Source: Dipylidium caninum
Taxonomy: Eukaryota > Platyhelminthes > Cestoda > Cyclophyllidea > Dipylidiidae
Assembly: GCA_017562135.1 (NCBI GenBank)
Contig: QEYB01000311.1
Location: 34,879 to 98,878, forward strand
Direction: 5' to 3'
DNA: 64,000 nucleotides
Every line of letters starts with the position of its first letter. The first letter of the stretch is position 1. Positions 11,605 to 23,479 of the stretch are shown here, piece by piece. Under the pieces are notes generated by a model, which saw only the letters and a list, made by a program, of their open reading frames with translations, had not been told where the DNA came from and did no database searches. Made by a program: the position numbers and the translations under genes.

Positions 11605-14600
11605 TAGCGAATGCTTAAAGGCAAATTGGTTCCTGCAATAATACAGTCACTTTCACCCCTAGTAAACAGCGTGACGCCTGAAATCGTCAAAATAAAAGGA
11701 AAGTGCATAACTTCTGACTGAAGCGGCTTTGTTCACTGGCCGGAAACTCCGCGCGTCTTATTTCCCTTAATTCCCTTTTCGAAAGTAGGGCAAAGTTGAC
11801 GTTTCAACAGATTGCTTTGATTCACTGTGGCCATGAAATTAATTAGCCTGAGCTGCCGCCATTTTAGACAGCATGCTGGTCGTTGCTCCGCCTGTCTTCC
11901 GGAAGCAAAAATCCCGAACACCCAATTTTTTATCATTTAGGTTATAATGGTTCACTTTGGTGTTTTTAAGGTAAGGACGACGAAAGTGGCTACTCTCTTA
12001 GAACGAGAAGTAGGAAATTATTAAAAATTAGTCAAATCGCTCTTTGAGAAGGGATACACATCCGGTTTGAAAATGAGGTCTTGAAAAAGAAAATAGTCGT
12101 TTCAACAAAACTTGGTGATCATTATAAAGTTCTAAAAAAACACTAAGTTTCTAGCATTTTACACTCGGTTTCAGAAGTATTTTACATTAAAAAGGACAAA
12201 ACGAAAAAGGACAACGAAATGAATGGCCCTGTTCACACAGGAAGTTCTCATCGGTTTTATTGATGGCCAATCAAAAGTGAGTTTAAAAGCCAAAAGCGAT
12301 GGGATTTTTAATGTAGTTATAGTAAATTTAGGAAGTGGAGTGTATTTACACTGTTCTAATATCCAGACTCTACATTTTGTAAGGTGACAATCAGGGCAGG
12401 TAATCTTCCCCACCTTATAATTAGAGTTAAATGAGGATCGGAGAAAATGGGTTTTTTGGCACTATGAGTAAGTATAGTGAAGAGTACGACCGTTGTAATA
12501 CTGGCATAGTGAATCCCGAATAATGGCGAAGTTAAAGACAAAGTTTAATCACAGTCATAAAATTTGTGCAGTAAAAAGGCTTAGGTAAACCGTCTCCGCC
12601 CGTCCTTGAATTTCATTATACGGGTATTGTATTTGCGAATTTCCTTAAAAGCCCCAACTTGCCAAGTGGATGACCTGACATGTCGCGAACAGTCTTTGAA
12701 AATCCTTGAGTGTATGGACAACTAAGATCGTCGCCATATTTAACGATTGAATGCTTCACAGAAATTTGATCACCAGAGTTAAAGTTCCATAATCTAACAG
12801 TTCGCGTAGGATAGCTTTCGGGAAATTTAAATGTTGAGGCCAAACTTATATCAGAGGCCGAGATTAAACGGAAAGCTCTATATAGCCATGGGGTTGAAGA
12901 TAGAGCTTCATTATCAGATTTCACTTTTATTTAAATGCGATTCTAACTACTATGATGATAATTTACATAATAGCGTGTCTAGTTTGCCATGCATGTTGCC
13001 AAAGAGAGGAGCGGACTGCGGACGTTATGATCACTTTAACCACCCATCGAATCTCCAACAACAGATTTACGTAACACTTATGACATTCAGCCCCTTAATC
13101 ACTGACCAATCGTGTCTAGCTTGTAGTAAGTCTGTTCCGGATGCTAAAACCACTAATAGAAGACGGAAAGAGGAAAGGAGTGGGGTGATGATGGCGATTA
13201 CCGAAACAGTTGTTAGCGAAACACCATCCGAATGTGCTGCCGCAGTTGCTCTGTTTCAAAGTCGTCCAAGCGACATGTTACGTTCGCTATCACACACTCC
13301 CATAGGCAGACAGTGAAGCACACAAGAAACAGCCCATGCGCATATACACACAACAGGTCTAGCACACATTTCATGGGTTTTGACCATTTGACAACCAAAT
13401 TACCTCTTGCAGTAACAGTGGCGGTGGCGACGGTGGTGGTGATGAAGCTAGTGGGTGGTTAAGAGACGTTAACACACTTTGCCTTCAGTTTAGAAATATT
13501 TTTTTGACAGAAGTAACTTGATACTAAGTAAATGTTTCCCATCTCTGAAAGATATCAGCGAAAAAAGATATACTTTTCAGAATAATGGCTAGGATTTTAC
13601 GAATTCAATACTTCTTGTTTCCACTTCGAATGAGGAAGAAGAAAGTACTACTTACGGCGGAGAAAAGGGGATCGTTTAACACGGTCAGCCGTAAAGATAT
13701 CTTTGGATGGGTGTTACAACGTATAGCCGAGGTAACAAGTTTATCATTTGAGAAGATTACCGGGACGTACAAGTTACTCGGCCGGAAATAGAGATTTAGC
13801 CAAAGAAGCAAGAAAATAGGAAGGAACAATAAGAGCGTAGAGGTGGGTGTTTGCGGTGCCTTTTTGCCGCCATAGATGGGCAGGACGAGGAAATGAATGT
13901 AGCAACTTTAATGTCATTCTTGTATTCGCCAAAGGACACCAGATTTACCGCCTTTTTTGGCTTCGGCTTAAGTTTGTCATTTGCGTGATCAAATAGCAGA
14001 CATTGCATGCAAATGAACATTTAACTCGGTTAATTATTTATCATTAATGGGACTATGATGAATTGTAATGACTCATTTAACGAGTTAAAAGTTTCCTTGC
14101 GGTAGTTTTGCCTCTTAAAACCGGTGCCGCCCTCTGAAAAGATGACAGCTAAAATTTGATTAACTTATTCGAACTTGTTCACTTCTTAAGAGATCAGCCA
14201 ATTCAGTGGACCTTTGAGCCATTACAACCCGCAAAAATATTTTCTTGACTTTCGGAACTTTATCGTTCGCGCCTATATTCAAGTAATTTTAGGTAAAAAT
14301 TATCCACTGTATACGTGTTCCCCATATCAGTGACAAGAAAAGCACACCAAAGTGTTCGTGTCACCGGAATTCCTTTTTGATATATCGGTCGCGTTCTTGC
14401 TCATATCGAAAGGCTAGAGACTATTTTTACCTAGTTTGACATTCAAGAAGACATCCTCGTATCGGCTTTTGTAATGTGGGGGGAAAGAATGTAGAATATT
14501 CTCTTTTATAATACTCGTAGCTATCATGTGCTTTCTTGGAACAAAATAATTGTTTACTAGCTCATTGCATAACGAACATTTAAAATTACACTGATGGATT

Positions 14601-16497
14601 TTGAAAGAGCTATACCGTGCGAAATGAATAAGTTGTTCCAGGCACTCTCTTTTCTTTCAGTATGTTTTCTCCTAAGCCATGCTAGTAGAGAACAACAAAA
14701 AATGAATTCGTTCCGATAATTCTAAAGCTAAGATGGTTTATCGGTGTGGTTTTTTGACTGCCAGGGTGTGCCTATGCCCGCTGCTTTGTCGCCCAGTGCC
14801 AATCACGTGAGGTGTTCAACTTCCTCCTCTCCCTACTTGAGTGACATCGCGTTCTGCTGCATTGGAAATAATTATCAGAGGAAATAGACCTAAGTGCAAC
14901 GTTATCCCTACATTTTCCTTTTCACCAGTGCATAAACTCCGCCATTACCACGTACTTTGTAATTTCTTCACCTGTCAGTCGTGAACGTTTGAGACTAAGG
15001 CTGACGAATAGCATGTTATATAACAACGGTAGGGGATATTTGTTTTATTAATTTTTATTGATCTGAATTACATCTTCAAGAGACGTCGGTCATCCGTGGT
15101 CATTAGCAACTCTTGCAGGCTGCCAACCAAAGAGAGGAACAAATCGCCTCAAAAAGCAATTGTCTTCCGGTGGGTTCTTACCAGTTTAATTGTTTGAAAA
15201 ATGAAAAGAGGCACCACCATTTCTCCTTCATAAGAGAAATACACAAAGTCTCAGTCATAAATCACTTACGCGCACTGAGGATTGTCTGGATGTCTTTTGT
15301 TATACTGAATAAGTCTTCTATATTAATCTTTAATAACTTTCCCCACTGTGAAGATCCGTACGCATATAAATATACAGTCTTCTCAGTTAAATTGATCACA
15401 GATAAATGCTGAGTAGTTTAGGGACAAGTAAAACATTGTGATCAACTGAGACTACTACTTTTACTTTCCCGAGGTCGGTAAACCTTTTTGGTGTCTATAC
15501 GTTACCAAAAGCACCCACTGTTGTTTGGCTGCTATTGTGAACAGTGTGAAAGCACTTGCATTGTAGGAATAGTAAGCATATTTAATCGCGCTACATGTAT
15601 ATGCGGAACCAAGTCCTTAGTTGAAAGTCAGAAACTTTGACCTTAACTCTGACTGTTTTAACTATTAGAATCGGAGTCATTTGAAGTGAAAAAACGCGCT
15701 CTTGTCCTTCATGGCTAATGTGTGTCATGGGTACGGGTCCTAACGTCACTAGTAAATGAGGGGTTCCATCATTGTTGATATTCGTCCGGATAATCAGTGT
15801 GGATGCAAATGAGTATAGTGAATAGCTGGATATCTGGTCAACGATAGAATAGGAAGAAAACTTTCTTTTCAAGTAGCTACTTTACATACTACAATTTATC
15901 AATCAGGAATACTTTTGCAAAGAAGGAAGAACCATTTTATGTAGACACCCATCATTGCTCGCTTGTTAGCGGATGGCTGTTCTTCAGTATCTTCAGTACT
16001 TTCAAATAAAACAGACGAAAGCAGTGCTGGATATAGATTATATGACCGACTACACCTGCCGATGTATGCAAGCATTAGGTATAGTGCAGGGATGTTGAAA
16101 GATAAAAAATTTTCGCGGCCTAATGCTAGAGAAACACTTATGTGGATATAGCATAACTTACCGGAGTATTGGTATCGTTAGTATTCTTGCTGCCTTTCTG
16201 TATGTTCAGTACTTTGTTTACACAAAAATAGCTGCACGTCCCATGAAAATTCCTCCTGAATCTCTACACATGGATGCGCCACTTATGTCGATATGAAGAA
16301 TCAAGGTCAAATACACATTTTTCAAAGTAACGCAAATGAGTTCTAGAGCTGTGGGTTTGGACGAGGCACATGATAGGCAAAAATAACCTCACCATCATGG
16401 TAACGTTATCACGAGTTCGGCGAGATCCGAGGTACAACTCTAACCTGTCTCCTTAAAAAGGTAAAGTTTGGACCCCTCTAAAGGTGGAAATAGTTTT

Positions 16498-16503
16498 TTT
16501 ATT
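16498..16503 (-). promoter_or_regulatory. candidate polyadenylation signal of teneurin
   Basis: TTTATT on the plus strand reads AATAAA on the minus strand, about 400 bp beyond the teneurin stop codon at 16,899-16,901. Hexamers of this kind are frequent in AT-rich DNA, so this is only a candidate. Confidence 0.25.
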
Positions 16504-16893
16504 CCAAAACTAAATATAAGTAAGCGGACATTATCTATTTGGGGTTAGCGTCATGAAAACAAGTTAACAATGATTTTACCTTCACCGTCAATCACAGATT
16601 TTCCTACTCGTTGCGTTGAGACGGTCTGGCAGCCACTGCCTACTGACAACCCATTAGTAAAAATAAAACAAGGTTTAAAAAATGATGAAAACATATTTAC
16701 AAGCAAATGGGAGAAGGAATAGGTAACGATAGAAGGCATTAAAGTGAATGCCCAAGGTGAAGGAGGCGAGAGGGAGGTGATTTAAGTAGGTTCAATCGGC
16801 ATTCGTCTGTCGAAGAAATGGAAGAGGGAAGAAGGGACACTGAGAATCAACAGCATATCTATTACGCAGGTGAAAGACAAGAGACACATACAG

Positions 16894-16918
16894 CGATATC
16901 AGTTATCAGCTGATATCG
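16894..16918 (-). other. perfect hairpin spanning the teneurin stop codon
   Basis: CGATATCAG and CTGATATCG form 9-bp perfect arms around a 7-nt loop. The structure overlaps the last codons and the TGA of exon 36. Confidence 0.7.
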
Positions 16919-17028
16919 TTTTCTCATCGTCCGGGCGAAGTTGATAGATGGAAGGATCATCTAGTAGTTCAGTAAGAACCGCCGCTCTCCTGGGTTCTCT
17001 AATCACCGGCTTCCAGGCGTACCCTTTA
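16899..17028 (-). CDS. Ten-m: teneurin exon 36 of 36, C-terminal end
   Basis: About residues 3,314-3,356 of the model. It begins after a GTGTAG acceptor in the phase left by exon 35 and ends with TGA. The segment VLTELLDDPSIYQLRPDDE aligns with the conserved teneurin terminus, where other family members read like VEQYxELADSxxNIxFLRQxE. This region overlaps the teneurin C-terminal associated peptide (TCAP) of other animals. The acceptor choice is tentative; reading onward without a 99-nt intron is possible but loses phase. Confidence 0.7.
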
Positions 17029-17127
17029 CTACACCATCGGACACCATCTGACGCATTTGTGACGACGAGGAAGGCCATGGAGGCCACGATTTGGGTGAAG
17101 TTTGGGGCCCACGGATCCTTCGCTTAC

Positions 17128-17272
17128 CTTGAGGACTGCTGTCGTTTTGCTCCTTCAACACCTCGTCTCCGAGCTTTTGAAGTACTCGTCACTCGCTACG
17201 TCCAATTATCTTCATACCGAAGACGCCACTGAACTCCTGGCGATGCCGCAGAGCTGATGCGTAACTCGGCAC
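17128..17272 (-). CDS. Ten-m: teneurin exon 35, with in-frame TAG
   Basis: About residues 3,266-3,314. AELRISS...VQWRLRYEDN matches the family strand pair xDIxLQ...LxFxIRYG, followed by an Arg/Ala-rich helix (SKARRRGVEGAKRQQSS) like the family's ARQRA...EQRR helix. The donor is GTAAGC at 17,127. A TAG at 17,196-17,198 interrupts the frame just after RYEDNWT, while the sequence after it still looks teneurin-like in the same frame. Either a base error, or a real premature stop removing about 66 residues. Confidence 0.7.
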
Positions 17273-17309
17273 CTGCAGAGTTTGTCCAAACATCACCATA
17301 ACACTCCAC
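17273..17309 (-). other. 37-nt mini-intron (teneurin intron 34)
   Basis: Begins GTGGAG and ends TCTGCAG. Removing it joins TVSPLS to AELRISS in frame, whereas reading through meets TGA at 17,293-17,295. The donor is weak, but the phase and the family alignment support it. Confidence 0.65.
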
Positions 17310-17595
17310 TAAGAGGAGACACGGTGCCCCCTAAGTTAATCGGAATTTGAGAGAGGAGAGCAGATCGTTGAAGCTGTAATTTCTGAATATCCGTATTTAG
17401 AGAAGGTGGGACTTTAACAAAAAGTTGGACGAAGGAGATAACAGCTCCAAGTCCACCGTGAGAAGGTGTTGGAAGGTACCAAGAATCCATCAGCTTAGCG
17501 CCCGAGAAGAGTACTTCGGCGATTCTGAGGAGTGATATGTTTTTCTCGCTCGGAAGAATGGAAACTGTTCCATCAGGGGAAAGGGAAAAACTAAC
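17310..17595 (-). CDS. Ten-m: teneurin exon 34, C-terminal globular segment
   Basis: About residues 3,171-3,266. The frame VSFSLSPDGTVSILPSE continues PPVFGDD of exon 33, matching the family sequence xPxxGKGIxFAIKDGxVTxxI. Further on, LLRIAEVLFSGAKLMDSWY fits the family's RLAAILNNAHYLENLHF, and LGGTVSPLS fits the GVNVTVSQ strand. It starts after the 39-nt mini-intron and ends in phase 1. Confidence 0.85.
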
Positions 17596-17634
17596 CTAAA
17601 GCATTGAAAATTTCATTTCTGTTCCACAACTTAC
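17596..17634 (-). other. 39-nt mini-intron (teneurin intron 33)
   Basis: Perfect donor GTAAGT and acceptor TGCTTTAG. Without splicing the frame ends at a TAG that overlaps the acceptor itself (17,596-17,598). With splicing PPVFGDD joins VSFSLSPDG in phase 0, as the family alignment requires. Confidence 0.9.
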
Positions 17635-18294
17635 ATCGTCACCAAAGACTGGGGGGATTTTCTTTATCTTCAACTTCGGACAAGTTTCATCAAACAACAT
17701 AGATAAAGGTGTATTCGATGTTACTCTAGTTGCATGGACAATTCCGAGGCGTTCCAATTGATCGTTCATGCGTCTAGCTTGTTGAAGGCGTCTTGAAGTT
17801 GTTACTACACCTTGACTACACTTCATAGGTAGGTAGTTATATTCTCTCTCCATAAATGGAGATGAAACAACTCCAGTTTCCGGTTGAAGACGTGGAAAGA
17901 GACGATGGATTCCACGATCAAGACCACGTAACCACCAGGCAGGACCTTGTACTGCTTGCTGTAATCGAGTTATTGGATCCAGAGCACTGTTCTCAGAGAA
18001 TACTGTGTGAAGGTCTAGAGCCTGTGGCTGACTGTGAAGGCGTTTAAGGCGTGAAGTGACAGCTCGACGCCAATCGGGACTTGTCAAAGTGGCCCCTAGG
18101 GGATCATAAGCCTGCCACGTGGGGGTGTGAAACAGGAATCCTGTGTGTGGGTCCATAAGAGCACCACGATAGCCAAGAGGAACGATGAAATCGTCCGAAA
18201 TCGGGGTGGTAGTAAACCCACGATTCAGTAAACGTCGGCCTCCGGTTGCACTGTATTCGGCCGTCCAAAGAATCTTAGTGGAAGAACAACACCC
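17635..18294 (-). CDS. Ten-m: teneurin exon 33, Rhs-like core and linker
   Basis: About residues 2,951-3,170. Starts after a TATTGGATAG acceptor. TKILWTAEYSATGG matches the family's KEILYTPYGD. DDFIVPLGYRGALMDPHTGF then FHTPTWQAYDPLGATLTSPD match the family's [31 protein letters not shown], the signature of the Rhs/YD core shared with bacterial YD-repeat proteins. The remaining residues form a basic, Leu-rich linker before the globular C-terminus. The upstream edge is partly set by phase; a nearby CGCAG gives a wrong frame. Confidence 0.88.
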
Positions 18295-19609
18295 CTATCC
18301 AATACTGCGAGTATGTAGAAATAAAAGTAAGACATCCCCCCACTACCGTAACCAAGTTAATAACCGAATAAACTCGTTGAAAACACTGAAGACAAGCATT
18401 TTTTCAACAGTTTCGCCACTACTACTTGATTCAAATTTAGTGGTGCAAATGGGTGAAAATATGTACAATGGAGGTAGAAGTTTAAATAAATTCGCATTAG
18501 CTTAAGACCTCAAAAAACAGTGGTTAGGAAAAACTTGATAGTAGATAAAACGAGGAATTGGTCTCGCTGCTTCGGTGTTGTGATTTGTACATTATGCAAA
18601 TAAAAGGAAATTAATGAGCCCCTCCTGTTGCCACCTATACGAATAGTTGATCTCCGGATCGTAAGAAAAGCAACTAACAGAGGTATTGAAATGTAATTAA
18701 GATATGACAGTCCACGAAGCTTGTTTAGGGAAAAGACGAGGGCGTCAAAAGTGGGTACCAAATCGAATTATACAGATGCTTTCAAGCGTAGGATAAACTG
18801 CTTTTAGCATCTCGATTAGGAAAGTAATAAGTCGACTGCCTCACTATTTGACCAGACTTCGGTTTCGGTCATGGGTATGAAAATTTCATCCACCCTGCAG
18901 TCCTTTGGGCAGTTACTTCAGCACAGTGATGCAGCGTCCATATCGTGAATAATTAATGCATCACCTGCTTGTCGTACGACAAAGGTACACGAGAAGAACG
19001 GCTCTGTGTGACGTGCCGTTGGGTATCACTACACAAAACAAGCATTCACATTACAGGACACGAGCACATAAAACCTTGACAAGTCGGCGCACCTTTGATA
19101 GGCCAGACATTTGTTTTACGAGAATTCAGTCGTACTAACAACATTCTCTCTGTCCAGGCCATCTGTCCAAATATTAATCAAATACTGTTAATGTATAAGC
19201 GCATAATTTAGTAAAGTATTTCAAAAAATTACTTTGAACTTAGTTCTTTTGTGTCCCCCGTGAGATGCATAGGGGACGCCTTTTACTTTAAAAGCTCTCA
19301 TAATTTTGCATTCACACATTCAAAGTGTTGATCATGAAGTTTAAACGCTTGTCTTCTCACTTTTAATTGAGATTACGTACTCATAAAACAACATCAGCGT
19401 CACCTGTGCGAAATTCAGTCTGGCAATGATAGCATAGAATCCTAGTCCATGCTTACTAAGTTATTACCAATGATAAAAATATTGGGAGGGGGGTCTGGGG
19501 GTGGAAGCTCCGCACGGCTTTCTCTGAAATATAATGGCTAACATCAAATAAAAAATTTCTAATTCTGTTTGACCAAAATATGGGGGAAATAGAAATATGG
19601 AGATTCTAC
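18295..19609 (-). other. teneurin intron 32
   Basis: Donor GTAGAA at 19,609. About 1.3 kb of AT-rich sequence with no repeat or gene that I can support. Confidence 0.7.
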
Positions 19610-20447
19610 CTTTTCGTCACCATAGAGAGCAATGGGTGAGCCCTCTGTGTCAGTAACGACGACGTAACATCTTTTCGGTGTAAAATTCAAAAATCCTCAG
19701 CGGCAGATAAGCCACTCCTCTTATAGCATAAAGATGGCCCGTTTCTTGTTCATAGGTCAGAAAGTACGCTTTGCCTCTCCCATGGTGGAAAAAAGACGTC
19801 AAACGATTGCGGTGTTGTGGATGAGCGTAAAAGAATTGGACCATATCATCAATTGCCAATGTGTTTCGTAGCACCACCAGACGGTCTTCAGAATCGTAGA
19901 GAAATTGAACTGCGTAATCCATCAAAAAACCCATTTCCTGGGGATAGCAGGCGTTTTCAAGTCCATTGCAAAAGTTTTCATCAGAAATAATCCGTTGATT
20001 CTGACGCCATTGACCTTCCTCCGTAACCGAGGGCGTAACTCGCCGTTCCACCCACCGGAGCAGACCCTTGCTGTCGTACTCAAATAGATCCTCAACGTTT
20101 CGCGAGTCTTGCAACCGACGTTCAACCAAACAACTGTCCTCATCGAAGACATATCTCCATTTGCCAAAACTTGAGACAAGACCACGTTCGTATAAGAATT
20201 TGGTCGAGATGTGTTTGCTCTCACTATTCCCCGCTTTAGCGAACTGTGAATCGGAGATGTATTGGCGAAGGTCTGAAATCCTGGATTCCTCATTGTAGAC
20301 CACTTGTAAATGACTTCGACGACTGGATCCAACGATTTCATGGTCGATGCCTTCAACACGACCTCCAGGACCCCGTTCTGTAGTGAGTGTGAATTGGGAC
20401 ATTCTCTGTTGTTTCAAGATCCATGTCGGAAGGAAGGAGGGTACCGC
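19610..20447 (-). CDS. Ten-m: teneurin exon 32, YD-repeat shell
   Basis: About residues 2,672-2,950, the largest exon. It carries successive YD/Rhs-type repeats, including KWRYVFDEDSCLVERR, DLFEYDSKGLLRWVERR, AVQFLYDSEDRLVVLR, MVQFFYAHPQHRNRLTSFF and FLTYEQETGHLYAIRG. These align with the family's WRYSYDLNGN, IFEYNSNGLL, VQYRYDGVGRR, LQYFY and SLYYDLQGHLIAM. Near the 3' end the frame shifts by one base in the GAAAAGA run (19,670-19,676). The frame after it, CYVVVTDTEGSPIALYGDEK, is clearly the family's YYVAxDNTGTPLAVF. Exon length is 838 nt where phase-0 ends require 837, so a single extra base explains it. Confidence 0.92.
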
Positions 20448-21156
20448 CTGGCATACATGAAGGTCGCATTAATTATTGCTTCTTGACGTTTTTGATTCCT
20501 TGAATGGAATAAACTAATTAGCGGGACGACATATCTTTTTTAATACAATGCATTGACAAAGTCAACAACCAGGTGTTCAGAAAGCTGCAAATAATAAAAT
20601 AATTGAAAATTGCCAATTTATTTTCTCTAATCAAAGAAGTGAATGGCGCCGAGATACGACAAGAGAAGATTAGGAGCAAAGCAAAGCACTAAAACATTGG
20701 CATGGAATTTTGACTTCATATGGCCATTAGATAAATTATTCATTTAGTTTCTTTGCTTTAAGAAAACTGACCTTATTAATTACCTCTGAGAAGCTCCTTT
20801 ATAGAACATGGGGTCGCCTTAACCATAAAAATGGTTGGTGAATCTGCGCAAATCAGGCCAGGAATAGGACATAGGACTCTGAGCCCTGTGAAGTTGCTGA
20901 AACGCCCCACCTACGTTATATTCAAGACACTTAGATATAACATAGTTAAAATCATGACGTTATGCTCAGCTCGTGAGTGACGTCGTGATCTCTGAGGTGG
21001 AGCAGTTAACCGGAGAGGGGAGGTGGGGGAATGTTGAGGCAAAGATTGACTGGGGGAGAAGTATGGAATAGAATAACATTTAAATGAGTAAGCTCCGCAG
21101 TTAGGAGAAAAGTGTATTTTGGCTATTGTGCAATGTTCAATTTTCTGTAAATTTAC

Positions 21157-21384
21157 CTGATGCAGAGACACAGCTAAAAGACGTCCAGAACTGTCAAAAC
21201 GTCGATTCAATCGGAGACCTCCTTCATTCCAAACCAGAGCCGTTGAAAGACCTTCTCGAAAGAAACTAACACCCAATGAATTGATAGAATAACCAGCCCA
21301 ATTGTTGAAGGTCATATGAGAGCGATGACACCATAGCGGGGAGAAAGAGGCATGTTGGAAAAGACAAGAACGAATACCGGATAC
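21157..21384 (-). CDS. Ten-m: teneurin exon 31, YD-repeat shell
   Basis: About residues 2,596-2,671. Acceptor TTCATAG and donor GTAAAT, both phase 0. LVWNEGGLRLNRRFDSSGRL corresponds to the family's YRFSEEGLVNARFDYSY; IRSCLFQHASFSPLW precedes it where others have FxCTIRYRxxGPLI. This is shell strand sequence with no catalytic residues expected. Confidence 0.85.
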
Positions 21385-21459
21385 CTATGAATAATTGACA
21401 GTTATAGATTATTCAAGTAGAGACAGTAGAATGTACTGAAGAAGACACCTACCACCTAC

Positions 21460-22017
21460 CACGAAACTGTGGTCGTACTCATATTCATAGCTGTAACCCA
21501 TGGGTCTTCCATGCTCTGAATCTGGTCTTCGAGTGCCAGCAAGGTTAATCTCACCTCTGACATGGGTAACTAGTGTTCCAGCGCCAAAATGACGCCTCTC
21601 AAACACTTCGAATTCGTTGATAGCGTCTTTGAGACTAACAAAAGTTGAATCGGTCAGTTCTTCACGATCCCATTGTATCTGAACATTGTCATAAATGATG
21701 AGACGTTTTTCCCACAGACGATTGACACGGCGCCCCGAAGGCCAGGTGAAACGCGCCAGTGGATACCCGACAGAAGTTGACGAGGGCTTAATCCGCGTCT
21801 CCCAGTCGAAGATAAAAGTCGCAACATTTGGAGATCCTGCCTCGAGAGCCCATGGAACGAGAGTTAAACGCTCCACACCGAGGCTTGTAAAAAGGGAAAA
21901 GGTTCGGTAGAAACCGAGCGGTGTGATGATGTGTGAGAGACCACTTTCACCGGTAACAGCGTTTTTCTTGTAAACAAGGCGGTAGGTTCCCACTCCACTG
22001 ACCGAAATTTCTGTGGG
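21460..22017 (-). CDS. Ten-m: teneurin exon 30, YD-repeat shell
   Basis: About residues 2,410-2,595, phase 0 at both ends (acceptor TTATCAG, donor GTAGGT). EISVSGVGTYRLVYKKNAVT, FIFDWETRIKPSSTSVGYPL, RFTWPSGRRVNRLWEKRLII and SYEYEYDHSFV are YD-type strand pairs equivalent to the family's region around DYSxDGRxLxTxxLGTGRxVxYKY. The preceding intron contains most of the 3.5-kb direct repeat copy 1. Confidence 0.88.
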
Positions 22018-23334
22018 CTGATAAGGGAAGAAGCGGGCGAAAAGTTAGACAACCAAGTGAATCAACGAGCGATTCATGCGAAAATATTTTGCAGCAAGGA
22101 CACATACTGAAACAAAAATACTCAAGGGTCATTTCGATATCCACGGTTCACCACAATGCTAGCCACGAGGTACGGCCTTCAATATATGTGAAAAAGGTAA
22201 CGGACCGTTGGGCAAGAAGAGTCGCACCTATGGAATAATCCTCCAATTTAACTTCCTAAGAGACAGTTGACATGGCACTTCGCACGATCACCGAATACAC
22301 CCGCAGTTTTGATTACTTGACCAAAATAATTTGGATTTCCCGTATCCTAAGTTCTCTCATACGTGGAAATCTCTCATTCATCATAAGAAATGGTTTCCGA
22401 TTACGGTTCAGGCACAGGAGAGGTGATTCTACACTGCCTCATTTGCAGGGAAGAATTTGACAAAGAACTTTGTTTTCTTTCTTCTCCGAAATTAAGGCAA
22501 CATTTCGCTTCTTAAGCCCTACTATTTCGAGCACAATAAACTGGACTAAAGTAAATAGCAAGTCACCTATTCGGCAATGTGACAACTTCGGGTATCACGC
22601 TGTATGACCACGGTCCAGGAAAAGGGCGTCCCTTTCCCCCTTCACCTCCCCCTCTACCTCTCCTTCTCCCTCCTTCGTCCCCACGGCGACTTACTGCCTG
22701 CTGCGGTTAATTCCACTTATTCGGCAACCAAATACTGAACTTACTTCAGTGTTTCCACTCTAACAAAACAGGTACACATGGCTTATGAGCTATTTCCGTT
22801 GTCAACACCTCATCTCTGGCCTAGTTACATTCGGTTCGTGACGGGTCAACGGGCCAAATATGTCCACGCAGTGTAGTGTAGTGGTAAGGACAACGCAGTA
22901 AAATCGTCGGGTCTTCCTTCTTTTGTTCCACACGCTCTGTTCCTGTTACATTTAACTATGGGGAAACGCGGTCCCTACGAGACGGGAACAGAAGGTAAAC
23001 AGGAGGCAGGGGGTGAGACGCTCAGGGTCTTTTTTCTTTTATTATAAGACTACATTTTACTTGCCTCTCATTTTGTTGGTCCAAAATATCAGTGCAGCCT
23101 AGTAGTAATGTGTTCGTTCTCTCACCATCACCATTCTCATTCATATCCCAGGCAGGAAGCACAATGAAACAGCATGACGTGTACGACTAGACCGTATGAA
23201 ATGCCGAGCGGCACATTTCCACGCATTTGGTGATGCGATACCAAATAAACACAAGAAAGTGGGCGTTGGATCCTCTGGTATCATTTCACCGACCTTTTGA
23301 CACGCCGATCTGCGATTACGTTACACACACTCAC

Positions 23335-23479
23335 CTGGTGATGGAGAATGGGGCTCTGATAGTCGAAGACCAGAGTGTTTAGCGTGCTACCAATTTCAGC
23401 TGTTCGCAGACGCCGTCTCGAGTCATAACTTAGTCGGTAGTTTGAGGCTCCCCAAAAGGCTTCTTTCAGCTGGCCTTCC
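23335..23479 (-). CDS. Ten-m: teneurin exon 29, YD-repeat shell
   Basis: About residues 2,361-2,409. Acceptor TGTTGCAG, donor GTGAGT. EGQLKEAFWGASNYRLSYDS followed by RRRLRTAEIG matches the family's ADGKVWSYSYLDKS...QYIFEYDSSDRLLAVTMPS. It accepts the two bases TG from exon 28 to make the Trp codon. The exon is duplicated at 52,681-52,825 at the same length. Confidence 0.9.

Larger units (their letters stand above)
6078..16898. other. long intergenic region between convergent genes
   Basis: About 10.8 kb between the end of the plus-strand gene and the stop codon of the minus-strand teneurin. It is AT-rich. Besides the right arm of the inverted repeat (8,077-8,936) and a TTAA tetranucleotide run near 11,580, I see no exon with matching splice sites, no RNA gene and no mobile-element protein. 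The proximal parts should hold the 3' untranslated regions of both genes. Open frames such as 12,831-13,316 are low-complexity chance frames. Confidence 0.5.

Noticed and set aside
12831..13316. 161-codon open frame in the intergenic region
   Set aside because: Mixed low-complexity translation without homology, and overlapping opposite-strand frames of similar length.
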